A stretch of DNA of 64,000 nucleotides from Comamonadaceae bacterium PBBC1 (GTDB lineage Bacteria; Pseudomonadota; Gammaproteobacteria; Burkholderiales; Burkholderiaceae_C): the NCBI GenBank assembly GCA_002256145.1, contig NKIP01000011.1:1-64000 (forward strand), given 5' to 3'. Both the position numbers and the translations under genes were made by a program. Every line of letters starts with the position of its first letter. Within the stretch, counting starts at the first letter, position 1. Below are positions 9,399-19,881 of this stretch, piece by piece. Under the pieces are notes generated by a model. The model saw only the letters and a program-made list of their open reading frames with translations, was not told the origin of the DNA and searched no databases.

Positions 9399-10358
9399 AT
9401 GGGTGAATTTGACCTCATTGAACGTTACTTCAAACGACCTGCTCAGCGTGCGGATGTGGGCATTGGCGATGATTGCGCCGTGTGGACGCCCCGCCCGGGC
9501 CATCAACTGGCATTTTCTGCAGACATGCTTGTTGAAGGTCGTCATTTTCTGACGACCGTCAATCCGAAATTTTTGGGTCACAAATCCTTGGCGGTGAATT
9601 TGAGTGACCTTGCTGCTTGTGGAGCCTCGCCCCAAGCCTTTTTGTTGTCACTGTCTTTGCCTCGCGCAGATGAAGCCTGGCTGTCTGGTTTCTCAGAAGG
9701 CTTGTTTCAGTTGTCAGAGCTGCATGGCTGTGAACTGATCGGCGGTGATACGACACAAGGCCCTTTGAACATTGCAATCACCGTCATGGGCGACACGCCT
9801 CAAGGGCGAAGCATCTTGCGCAGTGGTGCGCGCGTTGGCGATGATCTTTATGTCAGCGGTCACCTGGGTGATGCACGTTTGGCCCTTGAAGCATTTCGAG
9901 GCAAGGTGAGTTTGCCACAAGCTGTTTTTGACATGGCCAGACGCCGCATGGAGTGCCCCACACCCCGTGTCGCTTTGGGCCAAGCACTTCGCGGCATTGC
10001 CAACGCGATGGCGGACATCAGCGATGGCTTGCTGGGTGATTTGGGACACATTCTCAAAGCCAGCCAAGTCGGAGCTGAGATTGACACCCTCGCTGTCACC
10101 CCACTGATGCAAACGGGAACGCTTTGGTCTTGCCCTCATGATTTAGCCCTGACCTGTGTTTTGTCGGGGGGTGATGATTATGAATTGGTGTTCAGCGCTT
10201 CACCTCTGGCCGCTGCGCAAGTACAACTTGCAGCCCAATCCACAAGAACTCCTGTGACGCGCATTGGCCGCGTGACCGATTCTCAGCGTTTGGTCTTGTT
10301 GGGTGTTGAGGGTCTACCCATCACCTCCTCATTCGAATCCTTTGACCACTTTGCGTGA
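9399..10358 (+). CDS. thiL: Thiamine-monophosphate kinase
   Basis: A 319-residue AIR-synthase-like ATP-dependent kinase that phosphorylates thiamine monophosphate to the active cofactor thiamine pyrophosphate. It opens MGEFDLIERYF and has the GIGDDCAV metal-nucleotide motif (about residues 22-29), the SADMLVEGRHF segment, VNLSDLAACGA, LIGGDTTQG, ADISDGLLGDL and the Gly-rich SGGDDYELVFSA near the C-terminus. No THI riboswitch is visible upstream. Its stop overlaps a GTG of the next ORF. Confidence 0.96.
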   Translation: MGEFDLIERYFKRPAQRADVGIGDDCAVWTPRPGHQLAFSADMLVEGRHFLTTVNPKFLGHKSLAVNLSDLAACGASPQAFLLSLSLPRADEAWLSGFSEGLFQLSELHGCELIGGDTTQGPLNIAITVMGDTPQGRSILRSGARVGDDLYVSGHLGDARLALEAFRGKVSLPQAVFDMARRRMECPTPRVALGQALRGIANAMADISDGLLGDLGHILKASQVGAEIDTLAVTPLMQTGTLWSCPHDLALTCVLSGGDDYELVFSASPLAAAQVQLAAQSTRTPVTRIGRVTDSQRLVLLGVEGLPITSSFESFDHFA

Positions 10359-10360
10359 AG

Positions 10361-10891
10361 ATGAACTTGTCCAACAGCACACTTCAACATCGTCCACCGA
10401 TCAAGCCCACAGCTTCATTCATGCTGTCGCACCCTGCGTACTTGATTGCTTTGGGCTTTGGCTCTGGTCTTGCACCCAAAGCACCAGGGACGATCGGCAG
10501 CTTATGGGGCTGGGTTTCTTGGTTACTGATTCAACAGCATTTGACCCTCACTGCTCAAGCCGTACTCATCGTTTTGGCCTTTACAGTGGGTTGGTGGTCA
10601 TGCACAGTGACTGCGAGGCACATGGGCGTCAGTGATCCTGGTTCAATTGTTTGGGATGAAGTGGTCGCCATGTGGTTGATTTTGAGTTTGATCATGCCAT
10701 GCAGTTTTGCCGGTCAATTAGCAGCATTTGTCTTGTTTCGTTTTTTTGATGCCGTCAAACCTGGACCTGTGGCTTGGGCTGATCAACTCTTCAAAGGTTT
10801 CGGATGGCAAGGTGGCTTTGGCATCATCTTTGATGATCTTGTGGCTGCTCTTTGCACACTTTTGTGCATTGCAATTTGGAGATTTTTTTGA
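10361..10891 (+). CDS. pgpA: Phosphatidylglycerophosphatase A
   Basis: A 176-residue membrane enzyme that dephosphorylates phosphatidylglycerophosphate to phosphatidylglycerol. The GSGLAPKAPGTIGSLWG stretch and the metal-binding DPGSIVWDEVVAMW motif are intact; four hydrophobic segments are evident. I use the ATG at 10361; a GTG at 10355 overlapping the thiL stop (GTGA) would add two residues. The thiL-pgpA pairing is widespread in proteobacteria. Confidence 0.93.
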   Translation: MNLSNSTLQHRPPIKPTASFMLSHPAYLIALGFGSGLAPKAPGTIGSLWGWVSWLLIQQHLTLTAQAVLIVLAFTVGWWSCTVTARHMGVSDPGSIVWDEVVAMWLILSLIMPCSFAGQLAAFVLFRFFDAVKPGPVAWADQLFKGFGWQGGFGIIFDDLVAALCTLLCIAIWRFF

Positions 10892-11367
10892 TCCACCTTC
10901 TCACACCACTGCTCGCAGAACGACTATCTCTATTGCACTGGATGATGTCCACCGCAGAGAGCTGTACAGGAGGCATGATTGCCAGCCAATGTACCGATCT
11001 GCCTGGATCCAGCACCTGGTTTGACAGAGGATTTGTGACCTATTCAAACCACGCCAAATCCGACTTGCTCGGAGTTCCTTCAGAAATGATTGCCCAGCAT
11101 GGTGCGGTCAGTGAAGCTGTTGCCCAAGCCATGGCTTTGGGTGCCCTTTACCGCTCAGAATCTGTCGTTTCTGTGGCCGTCACGGGGATTGCTGGACCCA
11201 GCGGTGGTAGCCAAGAAAAGCCTGTTGGAACAGTTTGGTTGGCGTGGTGTATTGGTGGGCGTGTTTACACAGAGCTTCAAACATTTTCAGGCAACCGCGA
11301 TCAAATCCGAGTGGCGACCACAGACTGCGCGCTTGAAGGTCTGTTGAAACGCCTCCCGCCTCATTGA
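10888..11367 (+). CDS. pncC: CinA C-terminal domain / nicotinamide-nucleotide amidase
   Basis: A 159-residue stand-alone CinA C-terminal domain, the NMN deamidase PncC, which recycles NMN from DNA ligase to nicotinate mononucleotide. Motifs: TAESCTGGMIAS with the active-site Ser, GFVTYSNHAKSDLLGV, AVTGIAGPSGGS and KPVGTVWLAW. I choose the TTG at 10888, which overlaps the pgpA stop (TTGA) and gives the usual length; an ATG 12 codons earlier would add an unlikely N-terminus inside pgpA. A strong terminator follows. Confidence 0.9.
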   Translation: MIHLLTPLLAERLSLLHWMMSTAESCTGGMIASQCTDLPGSSTWFDRGFVTYSNHAKSDLLGVPSEMIAQHGAVSEAVAQAMALGALYRSESVVSVAVTGIAGPSGGSQEKPVGTVWLAWCIGGRVYTELQTFSGNRDQIRVATTDCALEGLLKRLPPH

Positions 11368-11385
11368 TCTGTTTGAAGCGGAAAC

Positions 11386-11413
11386 AAAAAAACCTTCCGA
11401 AGAAGGTTTTTTT
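11386..11413. terminator. Bidirectional intrinsic terminator
   Basis: AACCTTC and GAAGGTT pair around a short CGA loop, flanked by an A-run on the left and a T-run of seven on the right. It can stop both the plus-strand pncC message and the minus-strand rplQ-tRNA message that converge here. Confidence 0.92.
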
Positions 11414-11435
11414 GTATTCAACCGAAATTGAAATT

Positions 11436-11512
<77 letters not shown>

Positions 11513-11530
11513 GTATGCTTGAATTATACC

Positions 11531-11917
11531 TTACTCTGCAACTGTTTCTGCAGAAGAATCTGCACGATCGACCAATTCAACCAAGGCCATCGGTGCGTTG
11601 TCACCCACGCGGTAACCCATTTTCAGGATACGTGTGTAACCACCAGGACGCTTGGCAAAACGGGGACCCAGATCGGCAAACAATTTGACGACGTTGTCAC
11701 GGTCACGCAGGCGGTTGAATGCCAGGCGCTTGTTGGACAAATTGTCTTCTTTGGCCAAAGTGATCATCGGTTCAATGACTCGACGAAGTTCTTTGGCTTT
11801 AGGGAGTGTGGTTTTGATGACTTCGTGCTCAATGAGCGAGTTCATCATGTTGCGCAACATAGCGAGGCGGTGCTCGCTGGTGCGGTTCAATTTACGGAGA
11901 CCGTGTCCGTGACGCAT
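11531..11917 (-). CDS. rplQ: 50S ribosomal protein L17
   Basis: A 128-residue L17 with the invariant start [17 protein letters not shown] and the [15 protein letters not shown] core. The C-terminus is acidic (SSAETVAE). It is the last protein gene of the alpha operon, 83 bases downstream of rpoA, followed by tRNA-fMet. Confidence 0.98.
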   Translation of the reverse strand: MRHGHGLRKLNRTSEHRLAMLRNMMNSLIEHEVIKTTLPKAKELRRVIEPMITLAKEDNLSNKRLAFNRLRDRDNVVKLFADLGPRFAKRPGGYTRILKMGYRVGDNAPMALVELVDRADSSAETVAE

Positions 11918-12000
11918 GGTGCTTACCTTTCTTTATTTAACAAGCAGCCGTATCAGGTACTGCTCGTGCACAACCCAGATCGCTCCGGGAATTCATTCAA

Positions 12001-12993
12001 TCAACGTTTATCCAGGCCTGCTGGTGGCCAAGCTTCGAGCTTCATGCCCAAAGTCAAACCACGAGAAGCCAAAACTTCCTTGATTTCATTCAATGATTTA
12101 CGACCCAAATTGGGCGTCTTCAACAATTCATTTTCAGTACGCTGAATCAAATCGCCGATGTAATAAATATTTTCCGCTTTGAGGCAGTTGGCCGAGCGAA
12201 CAGTCAATTCAAGCTCATCAACTGGGCGCAACAAAATTGGATCAAAACTGCCAGCACCACCTCGCGCAGCGGGTGCATCAAATGCAGACAGTTCACTGCC
12301 TTCAAGTTGAGCAAAAACTGCAAGCTGTTCAACCAAAATCTTAGATGAAGAACGAACGGCATCTTCTGCAGAAATGGCTCCGTTGGTCTCGATTTCAATA
12401 ACCAGCTTATCGAGATCAGTGCGTTGTTCGACACGCGCACTCTCAACGGTATAGCTTACACGCTTGACCGGAGAAAATGAGGCGTCCAACACAATGCGAC
12501 CAAGAGCCTTTGTGGGCTCATCAGCAAAACGGCGCATGCTGCCAGGAACATAACCACGGCCTTTTTCGACCTTGATTTGCATGTCCAGCTTGCCGCCGTG
12601 TGACAAATTAGCGATCACATGTTCCGGATTGATGATTTCAACATCATGCGGTGTCTGGATATCTGCTGCAGTCACGGCACCTTCACCGTCTTTGCGCAAA
12701 CTCAGCGTTACTTCATCACGATTGTGTAATTTAAAAACCACACCTTTCAAGTTCAGAAGAATGTTCACAACATCTTCTTGAACACCATCAATGGATGAGT
12801 ATTCATGCACCACACCCGCAATGGTCACTTCAGTGGCAGAATAGCCAACCATTGAAGACAGCAAGACACGGCGCAGAGCGTTACCCAACGTATGACCGTA
12901 ACCGCGCTCGAAAGGCTCCAACGTGACTTTGGCACGGTTATTGGCCAATTGTTCGACTTGGATTGCTTTGGGTTTCAACAGATTGGTTTGCAT
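12001..12993 (-). CDS. rpoA: RNA polymerase alpha subunit
   Basis: A 330-residue alpha subunit. The N-terminal dimerisation domain shows [23 protein letters not shown] (split here by the rule on length: key part [12 protein letters not shown]), and the C-terminal domain (about residues 250-320) shows the [17 protein letters not shown] helix and the helix-hairpin-helix ending ASRGLTLGM, which contacts UP elements and activators. Normal length. It sits between rpsD and rplQ in the alpha operon. Confidence 0.98.
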   Translation of the reverse strand: MQTNLLKPKAIQVEQLANNRAKVTLEPFERGYGHTLGNALRRVLLSSMVGYSATEVTIAGVVHEYSSIDGVQEDVVNILLNLKGVVFKLHNRDEVTLSLRKDGEGAVTAADIQTPHDVEIINPEHVIANLSHGGKLDMQIKVEKGRGYVPGSMRRFADEPTKALGRIVLDASFSPVKRVSYTVESARVEQRTDLDKLVIEIETNGAISAEDAVRSSSKILVEQLAVFAQLEGSELSAFDAPAARGGAGSFDPILLRPVDELELTVRSANCLKAENIYYIGDLIQRTENELLKTPNLGRKSLNEIKEVLASRGLTLGMKLEAWPPAGLDKR

Positions 12994-13093
12994 TCAGACT
13001 TCCTCTCAATACCCCCGGTTCGTTACACCGGTAAGGCTGATGGAGCACCCGACACACAATGCCTTGTGCATCGGGAACGATTGAAACAACGAA

Positions 13094-13717
13094 TTAACGT
13101 GAATACAGTTCGACGATCAACGATTCGTTGATATCGGCACCAAATTCATCGCGGTCAGGCACCTTTTTGAAGGTACCTTCAGCTTTGTCTGCATTGACTT
13201 CCACCCAAGCAGGCAATCCCACTTGTTGAGCCAATTGCAAAGCCTCAACCACGCGGTTTTGCTTTTTGGACTTTTCACGAACAGCGATCACATCACCAGC
13301 TTTGACCAGGTATGAAGGAATGTTCACTGATTGGCCGTTGACAGTGATGGCTTTGTGAGAAACCATTTGACGCGCTTCAGCACGTGTCGAGCCGAAACCC
13401 ATTCGGTATACCACGTTATCCAAACGGCATTCCAACAGGGCCAACAGATTGGAACCCGTGTTGCCTTTACGCCGATCCGCTTCTGCAAAATAACGGCGGA
13501 ATTGCTTTTCCAAAATGCCGTACATGCGTTTGACTTTTTGCTTCTCTCGCAATTGAAGTCCGTAGTCAGAGGTGCGCTGACCGGATGTGCGACCGTGCTG
13601 GCCTGGCTTGGAGTCGAATTTTGACTTGTCTGCAATCGAACGACGAGCGCTCTTGAGGAACAGGTCAGTGCCTTCACGGCGAGAGAGTTTGGCCTTGGGG
13701 CCGAGGTAGCGTGCCAC
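13094..13717 (-). CDS. rpsD: 30S ribosomal protein S4
   Basis: A 207-residue S4 with [18 protein letters not shown] at the start and the S4 RNA-binding domain [20 protein letters not shown] near residue 95. It starts with GTG behind an AAAGGAAA ribosome site. S4 is the translational repressor of the alpha operon in enterobacteria. Two tandem hairpins lie in the 86-base spacer upstream of it, which could be part of local control. Confidence 0.98.
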   Translation of the reverse strand: MARYLGPKAKLSRREGTDLFLKSARRSIADKSKFDSKPGQHGRTSGQRTSDYGLQLREKQKVKRMYGILEKQFRRYFAEADRRKGNTGSNLLALLECRLDNVVYRMGFGSTRAEARQMVSHKAITVNGQSVNIPSYLVKAGDVIAVREKSKKQNRVVEALQLAQQVGLPAWVEVNADKAEGTFKKVPDRDEFGADINESLIVELYSR

Positions 13718-13740
13718 TTGATTTTCCTTTTATGCAACTA

Positions 13741-13784
13741 CCGCATCAGAAATGCGGGAGCCAGGCGCTGCAAGCAGCGCCTGG
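13741..13784 (-). promoter_or_regulatory. Two tandem hairpins between rpsK and rpsD
   Basis: CCAGGCGCTG pairs perfectly with CAGCGCCTGG around a CAAG loop (13761-13784), and CCGCAT pairs with ATGCGG (13741-13757). Neither is followed by a T-run on the minus strand, so they do not look like a terminator. They lie within the rpsD leader and could be an mRNA-processing or S4-binding structure; that is inference. Confidence 0.6.
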
Positions 13785-13803
13785 CGGTGGGCTTTGATTG
13801 AAA

Positions 13804-14208
13804 TTAAATACGACGACGCTTTTGAGGGCGGCATCCGTTGTGAGGTACGGGCGTCACATCGGCAATGGATGTGATACGAATACCCAAAGCACCCAAAGCT
13901 CGAACCGAAGATTCACGACCAGGGCCTGGACCTTTGATCTCGACGTCGAGGTTTTTGATACCTTGTTCTTGAGCAGCACGACCGGCAACTTCAGATGCAA
14001 CCTGGGCAGCAAAGGGAGTTGACTTTCGTGATCCCTTGAAACCCTGTCCACCTGATGACGCCCAAGACAATGCATTGCCTTGACGATCAGTGATCGTGAT
14101 GATGGTGTTATTGAAAGAAGCATGAACGTGTGCAATGCCGTCAGCAATATTTTTGCGGACTTTTTTGCGAACTCGTTGTGATGCGCTGTTGGATTGTGCT
14201 TTAGCCAT
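13804..14208 (-). CDS. rpsK: 30S ribosomal protein S11
   Basis: A 134-residue S11 with the usual core [37 protein letters not shown] and the basic end [15 protein letters not shown]. Located 18 bases after rpsM in the alpha operon. Confidence 0.98.
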   Translation of the reverse strand: MAKAQSNSASQRVRKKVRKNIADGIAHVHASFNNTIITITDRQGNALSWASSGGQGFKGSRKSTPFAAQVASEVAGRAAQEQGIKNLDVEIKGPGPGRESSVRALGALGIRITSIADVTPVPHNGCRPQKRRRI

Positions 14209-14226
14209 GATGGTCTCTCAATCTGC

Positions 14227-14592
14227 TTATTTCTTCAGAGCCGCTGCGCCTTTGCGCGGACCCTTGCGAGTACGTGCATTGGTACGTGTACGCTGACCAC
14301 GCATTGGCAAGCCACGACGGTGACGGAATCCACGGTAGCAACCAATGTCCATCAAACGTTTGATGTTCATGGTTGTTTCGCGGCGCAGGTCACCTTCAAT
14401 GGTGAAGACTGCGATTTGATCGCGGATTTTTTCAAGATCAGCGTCCGTCAGATCTTTGATCTTTTTCGAATAAGCGATGCCAGAGGCTTCGCAAATTTGT
14501 CGAGCGCGGGTGCGACCAATACCAAAAATGGCTGTCAAGCCAATTTCAGCATGTTTGTGCGGCGGAATGTTGATGCCAGCGATACGTGCCAT
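14227..14592 (-). CDS. rpsM: 30S ribosomal protein S13
   Basis: A 121-residue S13 beginning [18 protein letters not shown] with the helix-two-turns-helix [11 protein letters not shown] and the C-terminal basic tail [19 protein letters not shown]. It is the first gene of the alpha operon block, 24 bases downstream of rpmJ. Confidence 0.98.
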   Translation of the reverse strand: MARIAGINIPPHKHAEIGLTAIFGIGRTRARQICEASGIAYSKKIKDLTDADLEKIRDQIAVFTIEGDLRRETTMNIKRLMDIGCYRGFRHRRGLPMRGQRTRTNARTRKGPRKGAAALKK

Positions 14593-14616
14593 TTTCGTCC
14601 TCTAAAACTAAGTCAA

Positions 14617-14730
14617 TCAGCCTTGACGCTGCTTGTGACGTGGATCTGTGCAGATCACACGAACAACGCCTTTACGGCGAATGATTTTGCAGTTGCGGCA
14701 AATTTTTTTCACCGAAGCCGAAACTCTCAT
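14617..14730 (-). CDS. rpmJ: 50S ribosomal protein L36
   Basis: A 37-residue L36 of the zinc-binding type: [20 protein letters not shown] followed by a third Cys and a His in [11 protein letters not shown], giving a Cys3-His site. It lies directly between secY and rpsM. The gene is too short for a typical ORF scan but is unmistakable. Confidence 0.98.
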   Translation of the reverse strand: MRVSASVKKICRNCKIIRRKGVVRVICTDPRHKQRQG

Positions 14731-14755
14731 GGTTTTCTCCTAAAACTTATCTTCA

Positions 14756-14775
14756 CCTGTACTTTTTGGTACAGG
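14756..14775 (-). promoter_or_regulatory. Hairpin in the secY-rpmJ spacer
   Basis: CCTGTAC pairs perfectly with GTACAGG around a six-base loop (CAAAAA on the transcribed minus strand). The 105-base spacer between secY and rpmJ, where many beta-proteobacteria carry infA, contains only this structure. Function unknown. Confidence 0.5.
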
Positions 14776-14835
14776 CATTAAATGGGGTCCCTGTGTACAA
14801 GACCCAGGGTTCTTTACCTTCAGTGCATCAATTCA

Positions 14836-16155
14836 TCAAGATTTGAAGCTTGCTTTTTTCAACAGTGAATCGTACTGCTGTGACATCAGGTAGTTCTGCA
14901 CCTGGGCCATGAAATCCATCGTGACCACCACAATGATCAGAAGTGAGGTTCCGCCAAAGTAAAACGGAACATTGTATTTCAGAATCAAGAACTCAGGTAA
15001 CAAACACACAAAGGTGATGTACGCAGCACCCACAGCCGTCAGGCGGAGCAAAATTTTGTCAATGTACTTTGCTGTCTGATCACCTGGACGAATCCCGGGG
15101 ATGAAAGCGCCACTTTTCTTCAAGTTGTCAGCCGTTTCACGACTGTTGAACACCAAGGCTGTGTAGAAAAAGCAGAAGAACACAATCGCAGCAGCATAAA
15201 GCATGACGTAGATTGGCTGACCTGGAGTCAAGGCACTGGCCACATCTTTGAAGAATCGAACAACGATGTTTTCAGATGAGCCCGAACTGAACCACCCAAT
15301 CACTGTCGCTGGCAACAAGATGATTGAAGAAGCAAAGATCGGAGGGATCACGCCTGCCATGTTCAATTTCAATGGCAGGTGCGAAGACTGACCACCATAA
15401 ACTTTGTTCCCGACTTGTCTGCGAGCGTAATTGACCAATATTTTCCGTTGGCCTCTTTCCACAAACACCACAAAGTAAGTCACCAAGCCAATGACAACCA
15501 CGATCATCATGGAGATCAATGGATTCATCGCACCGGTACGGACCAATTCAAACAAGCCACCCAATGCACTTGGCAAACCAGCAGCAATGCCTGCGAAAAT
15601 CAGGATCGAAATGCCATTACCAAGACCGCGCTCGGTGATCTGCTCACCAAGCCACATCAAGAAAATGGTTCCGGCTGTCAGACTCACCACGGCTGTCATT
15701 CTGAAACCGTAACCAGGATTGATCACCAAACCTGCAGATGCTTCAAGAGCCACAGCAATGCCGAATGACTGAAATACAGCTAGAGCCAATGCTCCGAATC
15801 GCGTGTATTGCGTGATCTTTCTTCTGCCAGCCTCACCCTCTTTCTTCATTTGCTCGAAAGCAGGAAGAACGTAGGTTAACAACTGCATCACAATCGATGC
15901 AGAAATATAAGGCATGATGCCCAGCGCAAAAATCGTGAAACGAGACAGTGCACCACCTGAGAACATGTTGAACAAGCTCAGAATTCCACCTTGCTGGCCG
16001 TTGAACAACTGTTTCAGTTGGTCTGGATCAATGCCAGGTACAGGGATATGTGCGCCAACCCGGTAGACGACCAGCGCAAGAAGCAAGAAGATCAATCGAC
16101 GACGCAAGTCACCGAACTTGTCTGCTTTTACTGATGAATTTGCGCTGGTTGCCAC
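14836..16155 (-). CDS. secY: Preprotein translocase subunit SecY
   Basis: A 439-residue SecY with ten hydrophobic helices, the channel of the Sec translocon. The second domain includes [14 protein letters not shown] and the cytosolic loops with [21 protein letters not shown] choose the GTG at 16155 (product begins [15 protein letters not shown]) because it matches SecY proteins of related species, has a GAGAAA site and leaves a 22-base gap to rplO; the ATG at 16236 would overlap rplO by 59 bases. Confidence 0.96.
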   Translation of the reverse strand: MATSANSSVKADKFGDLRRRLIFLLLALVVYRVGAHIPVPGIDPDQLKQLFNGQQGGILSLFNMFSGGALSRFTIFALGIMPYISASIVMQLLTYVLPAFEQMKKEGEAGRRKITQYTRFGALALAVFQSFGIAVALEASAGLVINPGYGFRMTAVVSLTAGTIFLMWLGEQITERGLGNGISILIFAGIAAGLPSALGGLFELVRTGAMNPLISMMIVVVIGLVTYFVVFVERGQRKILVNYARRQVGNKVYGGQSSHLPLKLNMAGVIPPIFASSIILLPATVIGWFSSGSSENIVVRFFKDVASALTPGQPIYVMLYAAAIVFFCFFYTALVFNSRETADNLKKSGAFIPGIRPGDQTAKYIDKILLRLTAVGAAYITFVCLLPEFLILKYNVPFYFGGTSLLIIVVVTMDFMAQVQNYLMSQQYDSLLKKASFKS

Positions 16156-16177
16156 TGTATTTCTCGTCAATCTAAGT

Positions 16178-16612
16178 TCAGGCCAAAGAGCCACCAGCTG
16201 CTTCAATCGCTGCTTTTGCAGCGGCTGTTGCGCCAATACCTGTCAATTTGACCGCTTTGGTCAATTCACCTGTATGGATAACTTTGACCACTTTAGCCAT
16301 TTGAGAGACCAAACCAGCTTGCTTCAATGACAGAACATCCACTTCAGACATGTCCAAACGGGACAAGGTTGTCAATGTGATTTCTGCATTGAACTTCAGC
16401 AGGTGTGATTTAAAACCACGCTTCGGCAAACGGCGCTGCAAAGGCATTTGACCGCCTTCAAAACCCACTTTATGGTATCCGCCAGAGCGTGACTTTTGAC
16501 CTTTGTGTCCACGGCCGGCGGTTTTACCCAAACCGGAACCGATTCCACGGCCCACGCGACGAGGAGCGTGCTTGGAGCCTTCTGCGGGCTTGATGCTGTT
16601 GAGTTCCATCAT
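16178..16612 (-). CDS. rplO: 50S ribosomal protein L15
   Basis: A 144-residue L15 with the glycine-rich N-terminus [21 protein letters not shown] and the C-terminal domain ending [17 protein letters not shown]. Seven bases downstream of rpmD in the spc operon. Confidence 0.98.
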   Translation of the reverse strand: MMELNSIKPAEGSKHAPRRVGRGIGSGLGKTAGRGHKGQKSRSGGYHKVGFEGGQMPLQRRLPKRGFKSHLLKFNAEITLTTLSRLDMSEVDVLSLKQAGLVSQMAKVVKVIHTGELTKAVKLTGIGATAAAKAAIEAAGGSLA

Positions 16613-16619
16613 TCGCCTC

Positions 16620-16802
16620 TTAGAGAACTTTGACCAGATAGCTGATCTTGTTGATCATGCCGCGCACTGCGGGCGTGTCTTGCAACTCGCTCACAGAATT
16701 CAGCTTGCGCAAGCCCAGGCCACGCACTGTGGCGCGGTGTGACTCTTTGGTGCCAATCGGGCTGCGAACCAATTGGACTTTCACGGTAGATTGTGTCGTC
16801 AT
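16620..16802 (-). CDS. rpmD: 50S ribosomal protein L30
   Basis: A 60-residue L30 with [20 protein letters not shown], the conserved core. It follows rpsE by 14 bases in the spc operon. Confidence 0.98.
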   Translation of the reverse strand: MTTQSTVKVQLVRSPIGTKESHRATVRGLGLRKLNSVSELQDTPAVRGMINKISYLVKVL

Positions 16803-16816
16803 GTTCGATCTCCAGT

Positions 16817-17335
16817 TCAGCCGAACAACTCTTCAACCGACTTGCCACGCTTGGCAGCCACGTTGGAAGCTGTTGTGCAGTTGGACAAAGCGTCCAATGT
16901 GGCACGAACCATGTTGTAGGGGTTGGACGAACCATGGCTCTTGGCCACGATGTCGGTGATACCCACCACTTCGAACACAGCGCGCATCGGGCCACCAGCA
17001 ATGATGCCGGTACCTTTTGGCGCTGGAGCCATCATGACGCGGGCTGCGCCATGGTGACCATGCACTGCGTGGTGGATCGTGCCATTTTTCAAGTGCACTT
17101 TGGCCAAGTTGCGACGAGCTTCTTCCATCGCTTTTTGCACGGCAGCAGGCACTTCTTTTGACTTGCCCTTGCCCATGCCCACTTTGCCATCGCCGTCACC
17201 GACCACGGTCAACGCTGCGAAACCCAAGATACGGCCACCCTTGACCACCTTGGTCACGCGGTTGACCGCGATCATCTTCTCGCGGAGACCGTCTTCAGGA
17301 CCGTCGCTCTGCGGTTTTGCTGTAAATTTAGCCAT
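16817..17335 (-). CDS. rpsE: 30S ribosomal protein S5
   Basis: A 172-residue S5 with the double-stranded RNA-binding domain ([21 protein letters not shown], key part [10 protein letters not shown]) and the ribosome-accuracy loop [11 protein letters not shown] variant [17 protein letters not shown]. Normal length; 17 bases downstream of rplR. Confidence 0.98.
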   Translation of the reverse strand: MAKFTAKPQSDGPEDGLREKMIAVNRVTKVVKGGRILGFAALTVVGDGDGKVGMGKGKSKEVPAAVQKAMEEARRNLAKVHLKNGTIHHAVHGHHGAARVMMAPAPKGTGIIAGGPMRAVFEVVGITDIVAKSHGSSNPYNMVRATLDALSNCTTASNVAAKRGKSVEELFG

Positions 17336-17352
17336 TTGTAACTCCGATCCGT

Positions 17353-17718
17353 TTAGAACTGCAGACCTGCTTCACGGGCTGCTTCGGCCAAAGCCTTGAC
17401 ACGACCGTGGTAAGCGAAACCTGCGCGGTCGAAAGCGACCTTCTCAACGCCGGCAGCTTTTGCTTTTTCAGCAATGCGCTTGCCAATCACTGTTGCTGCA
17501 GCGGCATTGCCGCCTTTGCCAGTTGCGCCCAACGCTGTGCGCACTTCGGCTTCGGCAGTCGATGCGCTGGCCAACACTTTGGTGCCACAGCCAGAAATGA
17601 CGCTGGCGTAGATGTGCAGGTTGGTGCGGTTCACTGTCAAACGTGCCACGCCTTGCTGTGCAATGCGGATGCGAGTTTGGCGTGCACGACGCAGACGCTG
17701 CTCTTTCTTGGTCATCAT
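17353..17718 (-). CDS. rplR: 50S ribosomal protein L18
   Basis: A 121-residue L18 which binds 5S rRNA, with the basic start [17 protein letters not shown] and the end [20 protein letters not shown]. Two ATG codons are adjacent; the first has better spacing from an AAGGAG site and is used. 11 bases after rplF. Confidence 0.98.
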   Translation of the reverse strand: MMTKKEQRLRRARQTRIRIAQQGVARLTVNRTNLHIYASVISGCGTKVLASASTAEAEVRTALGATGKGGNAAAATVIGKRIAEKAKAAGVEKVAFDRAGFAYHGRVKALAEAAREAGLQF

Positions 17719-17729
17719 GATGCAGCTCC

Positions 17730-18263
17730 TTATTTCTTCTTGGTCTCTTTGATCGTGATCTTCTCATCCGAATAACGGATGCCTTTGCCTTTGTAGGGCT
17801 CAGGTGGACGAACAGCACGAATCTCAGCAGCAACTTGGCCAACACGTTGACGGTCTGCACCCTTGATCACGATTTCGGTCGCGGTTGGGGTCGCCACGGT
17901 AATACCCGAAGGCATGTCGATGTTGACGGGGTGTGAATAACCCACAGCGAGGTTCAATTTGGCGCCGGAGGCAGCCGCTTTGTAACCCACACCGACCAGG
18001 TTCAGCTTCTTTTCAAAGCCTTTGGTCACACCGGTTACCATGTTGTTCACCAGCTGACGCATGGTTCCGCTCATGGCATTGGCTTCACGTGAATCATTGG
18101 CGGGGGCAAAACTCAGCTTGCCGCCATCGTTGCTCACTGTCACCAGTGTGTTGGCGGAGATGGACAATTGACCACCTGTGCCTTTCACACTGATTTGATC
18201 TTGGTTGATTGACACATCCACACCAGCGGGGATGGTCACAGGCATTTTTCCTACTCGGGACAT
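17730..18263 (-). CDS. rplF: 50S ribosomal protein L6
   Basis: A 177-residue L6 with [15 protein letters not shown] at the start and the L6 signature [14 protein letters not shown] near the end. Two repeated alpha-beta domains as usual. 16 bases after rpsH. Confidence 0.98.
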   Translation of the reverse strand: MSRVGKMPVTIPAGVDVSINQDQISVKGTGGQLSISANTLVTVSNDGGKLSFAPANDSREANAMSGTMRQLVNNMVTGVTKGFEKKLNLVGVGYKAAASGAKLNLAVGYSHPVNIDMPSGITVATPTATEIVIKGADRQRVGQVAAEIRAVRPPEPYKGKGIRYSDEKITIKETKKK

Positions 18264-18279
18264 TCAGTCTCTCCTGCCT

Positions 18280-18675
18280 TTAAGCGACGTAGCACAGCAC
18301 TTCGCCGCCGACACCGGCTGCTCGCGCTTTGCGGTCGGTCATCACACCCTGAGGTGTGGTGACGATAGCGACACCCAAGCCATTTTGGACTTGCGGAATA
18401 TCTTCACGGCCTTTGTACACACGCAGACCAGGGCGACTGACGCGCTCGATGCGCTCAATCACTGGGCGACCAGCGTAGTACTTCAGGACAATTTCGAGGG
18501 TGGCTTTACCACCTTCGGTTTTGACTTGGAAACCGTCAATGTAGCCTTCATCTTTCAACACTTGTGCGATGGCAACCTTCACTTTGGATGAAGGAACCAT
18601 CACATTGGCTTTTGACACCATTTGTGCGTTACGGATGCGGGTCAACAGATCGGCAATAGGATCACTCATGCTCAT
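18280..18675 (-). CDS. rpsH: 30S ribosomal protein S8
   Basis: A 131-residue S8 starting [18 protein letters not shown] with the C-terminal signature [18 protein letters not shown]. In E. coli S8 represses the spc operon by binding the rplE start region; I did not identify that site here. 20 bases after rpsN. Confidence 0.98.
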   Translation of the reverse strand: MSMSDPIADLLTRIRNAQMVSKANVMVPSSKVKVAIAQVLKDEGYIDGFQVKTEGGKATLEIVLKYYAGRPVIERIERVSRPGLRVYKGREDIPQVQNGLGVAIVTTPQGVMTDRKARAAGVGGEVLCYVA

Positions 18676-18695
18676 GTTGTATCTCTCCTGCCGAT

Positions 18696-19001
18696 TTACC
18701 AGCTGGCCTTGGTCACGCCCGGAATGTGGCCTGCAAAGGCTAATTCACGGATCTTGGCGCGGCCCAGACCAAATTGACGGAACGTACCGCGTGGGCGACC
18801 GGTGATTTCACAGCGGTTGCGTTGGCGGGTCGGGTTGGCGTTGCGCGGAAGCTTTTGCAAGCCCAAACGGGCAGCTGCACGCTCTTCGTCGCTGCGCTTG
18901 GCATCGTTGGCGATGGCTTTCAATTCGGCGTATTTTTTCGCGAATTTGGCCGCCAGTTTTTCACGCTTGAGCTCGCGCTCGATCAAAGCTACTTTAGCCA
19001 C
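18696..19001 (-). CDS. rpsN: 30S ribosomal protein S14 (zinc-independent form)
   Basis: A 101-residue long-type S14 without the CxxC zinc ribbons, showing [22 protein letters not shown] start at the GTG at 19001 (product begins [14 protein letters not shown]), 8 bases after the rplE stop; the longer in-frame ATG version would extend 18 codons into rplE and does not match the family. Confidence 0.97.
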   Translation of the reverse strand: MAKVALIERELKREKLAAKFAKKYAELKAIANDAKRSDEERAAARLGLQKLPRNANPTRQRNRCEITGRPRGTFRQFGLGRAKIRELAFAGHIPGVTKASW

Positions 19002-19009
19002 GTGACACC

Positions 19010-19555
19010 TCAGTTCTTGAAGGGGAAGCGGAAAGCTGTCAAAAGAGCTTTGCACTCTTCATCAGACTTTGCCGTTGTGGTGATGCTGATGTTGAGACCG
19101 CGCAAGGCATCCACCTTGTCGTACTCAATCTCAGGGAAAATGATCTGCTCTTTGACGCCGATGTTGTAGTTACCACGACCATCGAATGCACGACCAGAGA
19201 TACCACGGAAGTCACGAACACGTGGCAAAGCAACGGTCACGAAACGGTCCAGGAATTCATACATCTGAACGCCACGCAGAGTCACCATGCAACCGATGGC
19301 CTGCTGTTCACGGATTTTGAAACCCGCGATCGCTTTTTTGGCTTTGGTCACCACAGGTTTCTGACCTGCAATTTTCGTCAAATCGCTCACGGCATGGTCC
19401 ATGACTTTTTTGTCAGCCACTGCCTCGGAGACACCCATGTTCAAGGTGATTTTCGTGATGCGAGGAACTTGCATCGGTGATGTGTAGCCAAACTTGGCCG
19501 TCAATTCACCTGCAATTTTTTCACGGAAGAGTTGTTGCAAACGTGCCATGCTCAT
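19010..19555 (-). CDS. rplE: 50S ribosomal protein L5
   Basis: A 181-residue L5, a 5S rRNA-binding protein, with [17 protein letters not shown] and the [19 protein letters not shown] block. Its ATG overlaps the rplX stop (ATGA); the third residue is also Met and could be the true start. Confidence 0.98.
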   Translation of the reverse strand: MSMARLQQLFREKIAGELTAKFGYTSPMQVPRITKITLNMGVSEAVADKKVMDHAVSDLTKIAGQKPVVTKAKKAIAGFKIREQQAIGCMVTLRGVQMYEFLDRFVTVALPRVRDFRGISGRAFDGRGNYNIGVKEQIIFPEIEYDKVDALRGLNISITTTAKSDEECKALLTAFRFPFKN

Positions 19556-19872
19556 GCCACCTTGATTTCTTCGCCGCTGGACTTGTAAACGCGAACGCGT
19601 TTTCCGTCAGCTTGCAGCTTGATGCCCACGCGATCAGCCTTTCCGCTTGCAGCGTTGAAGATCGCCACATTGGATTGGTGAATTGGCATGGCCTTTTCGA
19701 TGATGCCACCCGTTGTGCCCTTCATGGGATTGGGTTTGGCGTGTTTTTTGACGAGGTTGATACCTTCAATCAACAAGTGCGAATCGCTGGCACGCAGTGA
19801 CACGGTGCCACGCTTGCCTTTGTCACGACCTGTGATGACGATGACTTCGTCGCCTTTGCGAATCTTGTTCAT
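19552..19872 (-). CDS. rplX: 50S ribosomal protein L24
   Basis: A 106-residue L24 with the KOW motif [19 protein letters not shown] at the N-terminus. Nine bases after rplN; stop overlaps the rplE start. Confidence 0.98.
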   Translation of the reverse strand: MNKIRKGDEVIVITGRDKGKRGTVSLRASDSHLLIEGINLVKKHAKPNPMKGTTGGIIEKAMPIHQSNVAIFNAASGKADRVGIKLQADGKRVRVYKSSGEEIKVA

Positions 19873-19881
19873 GGCGCGTCC

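Noticed and set aside
9153..9635. Minus-strand ORF across apaG and thiL
   Set aside because: Antisense to two recognised genes, with no family resemblance.
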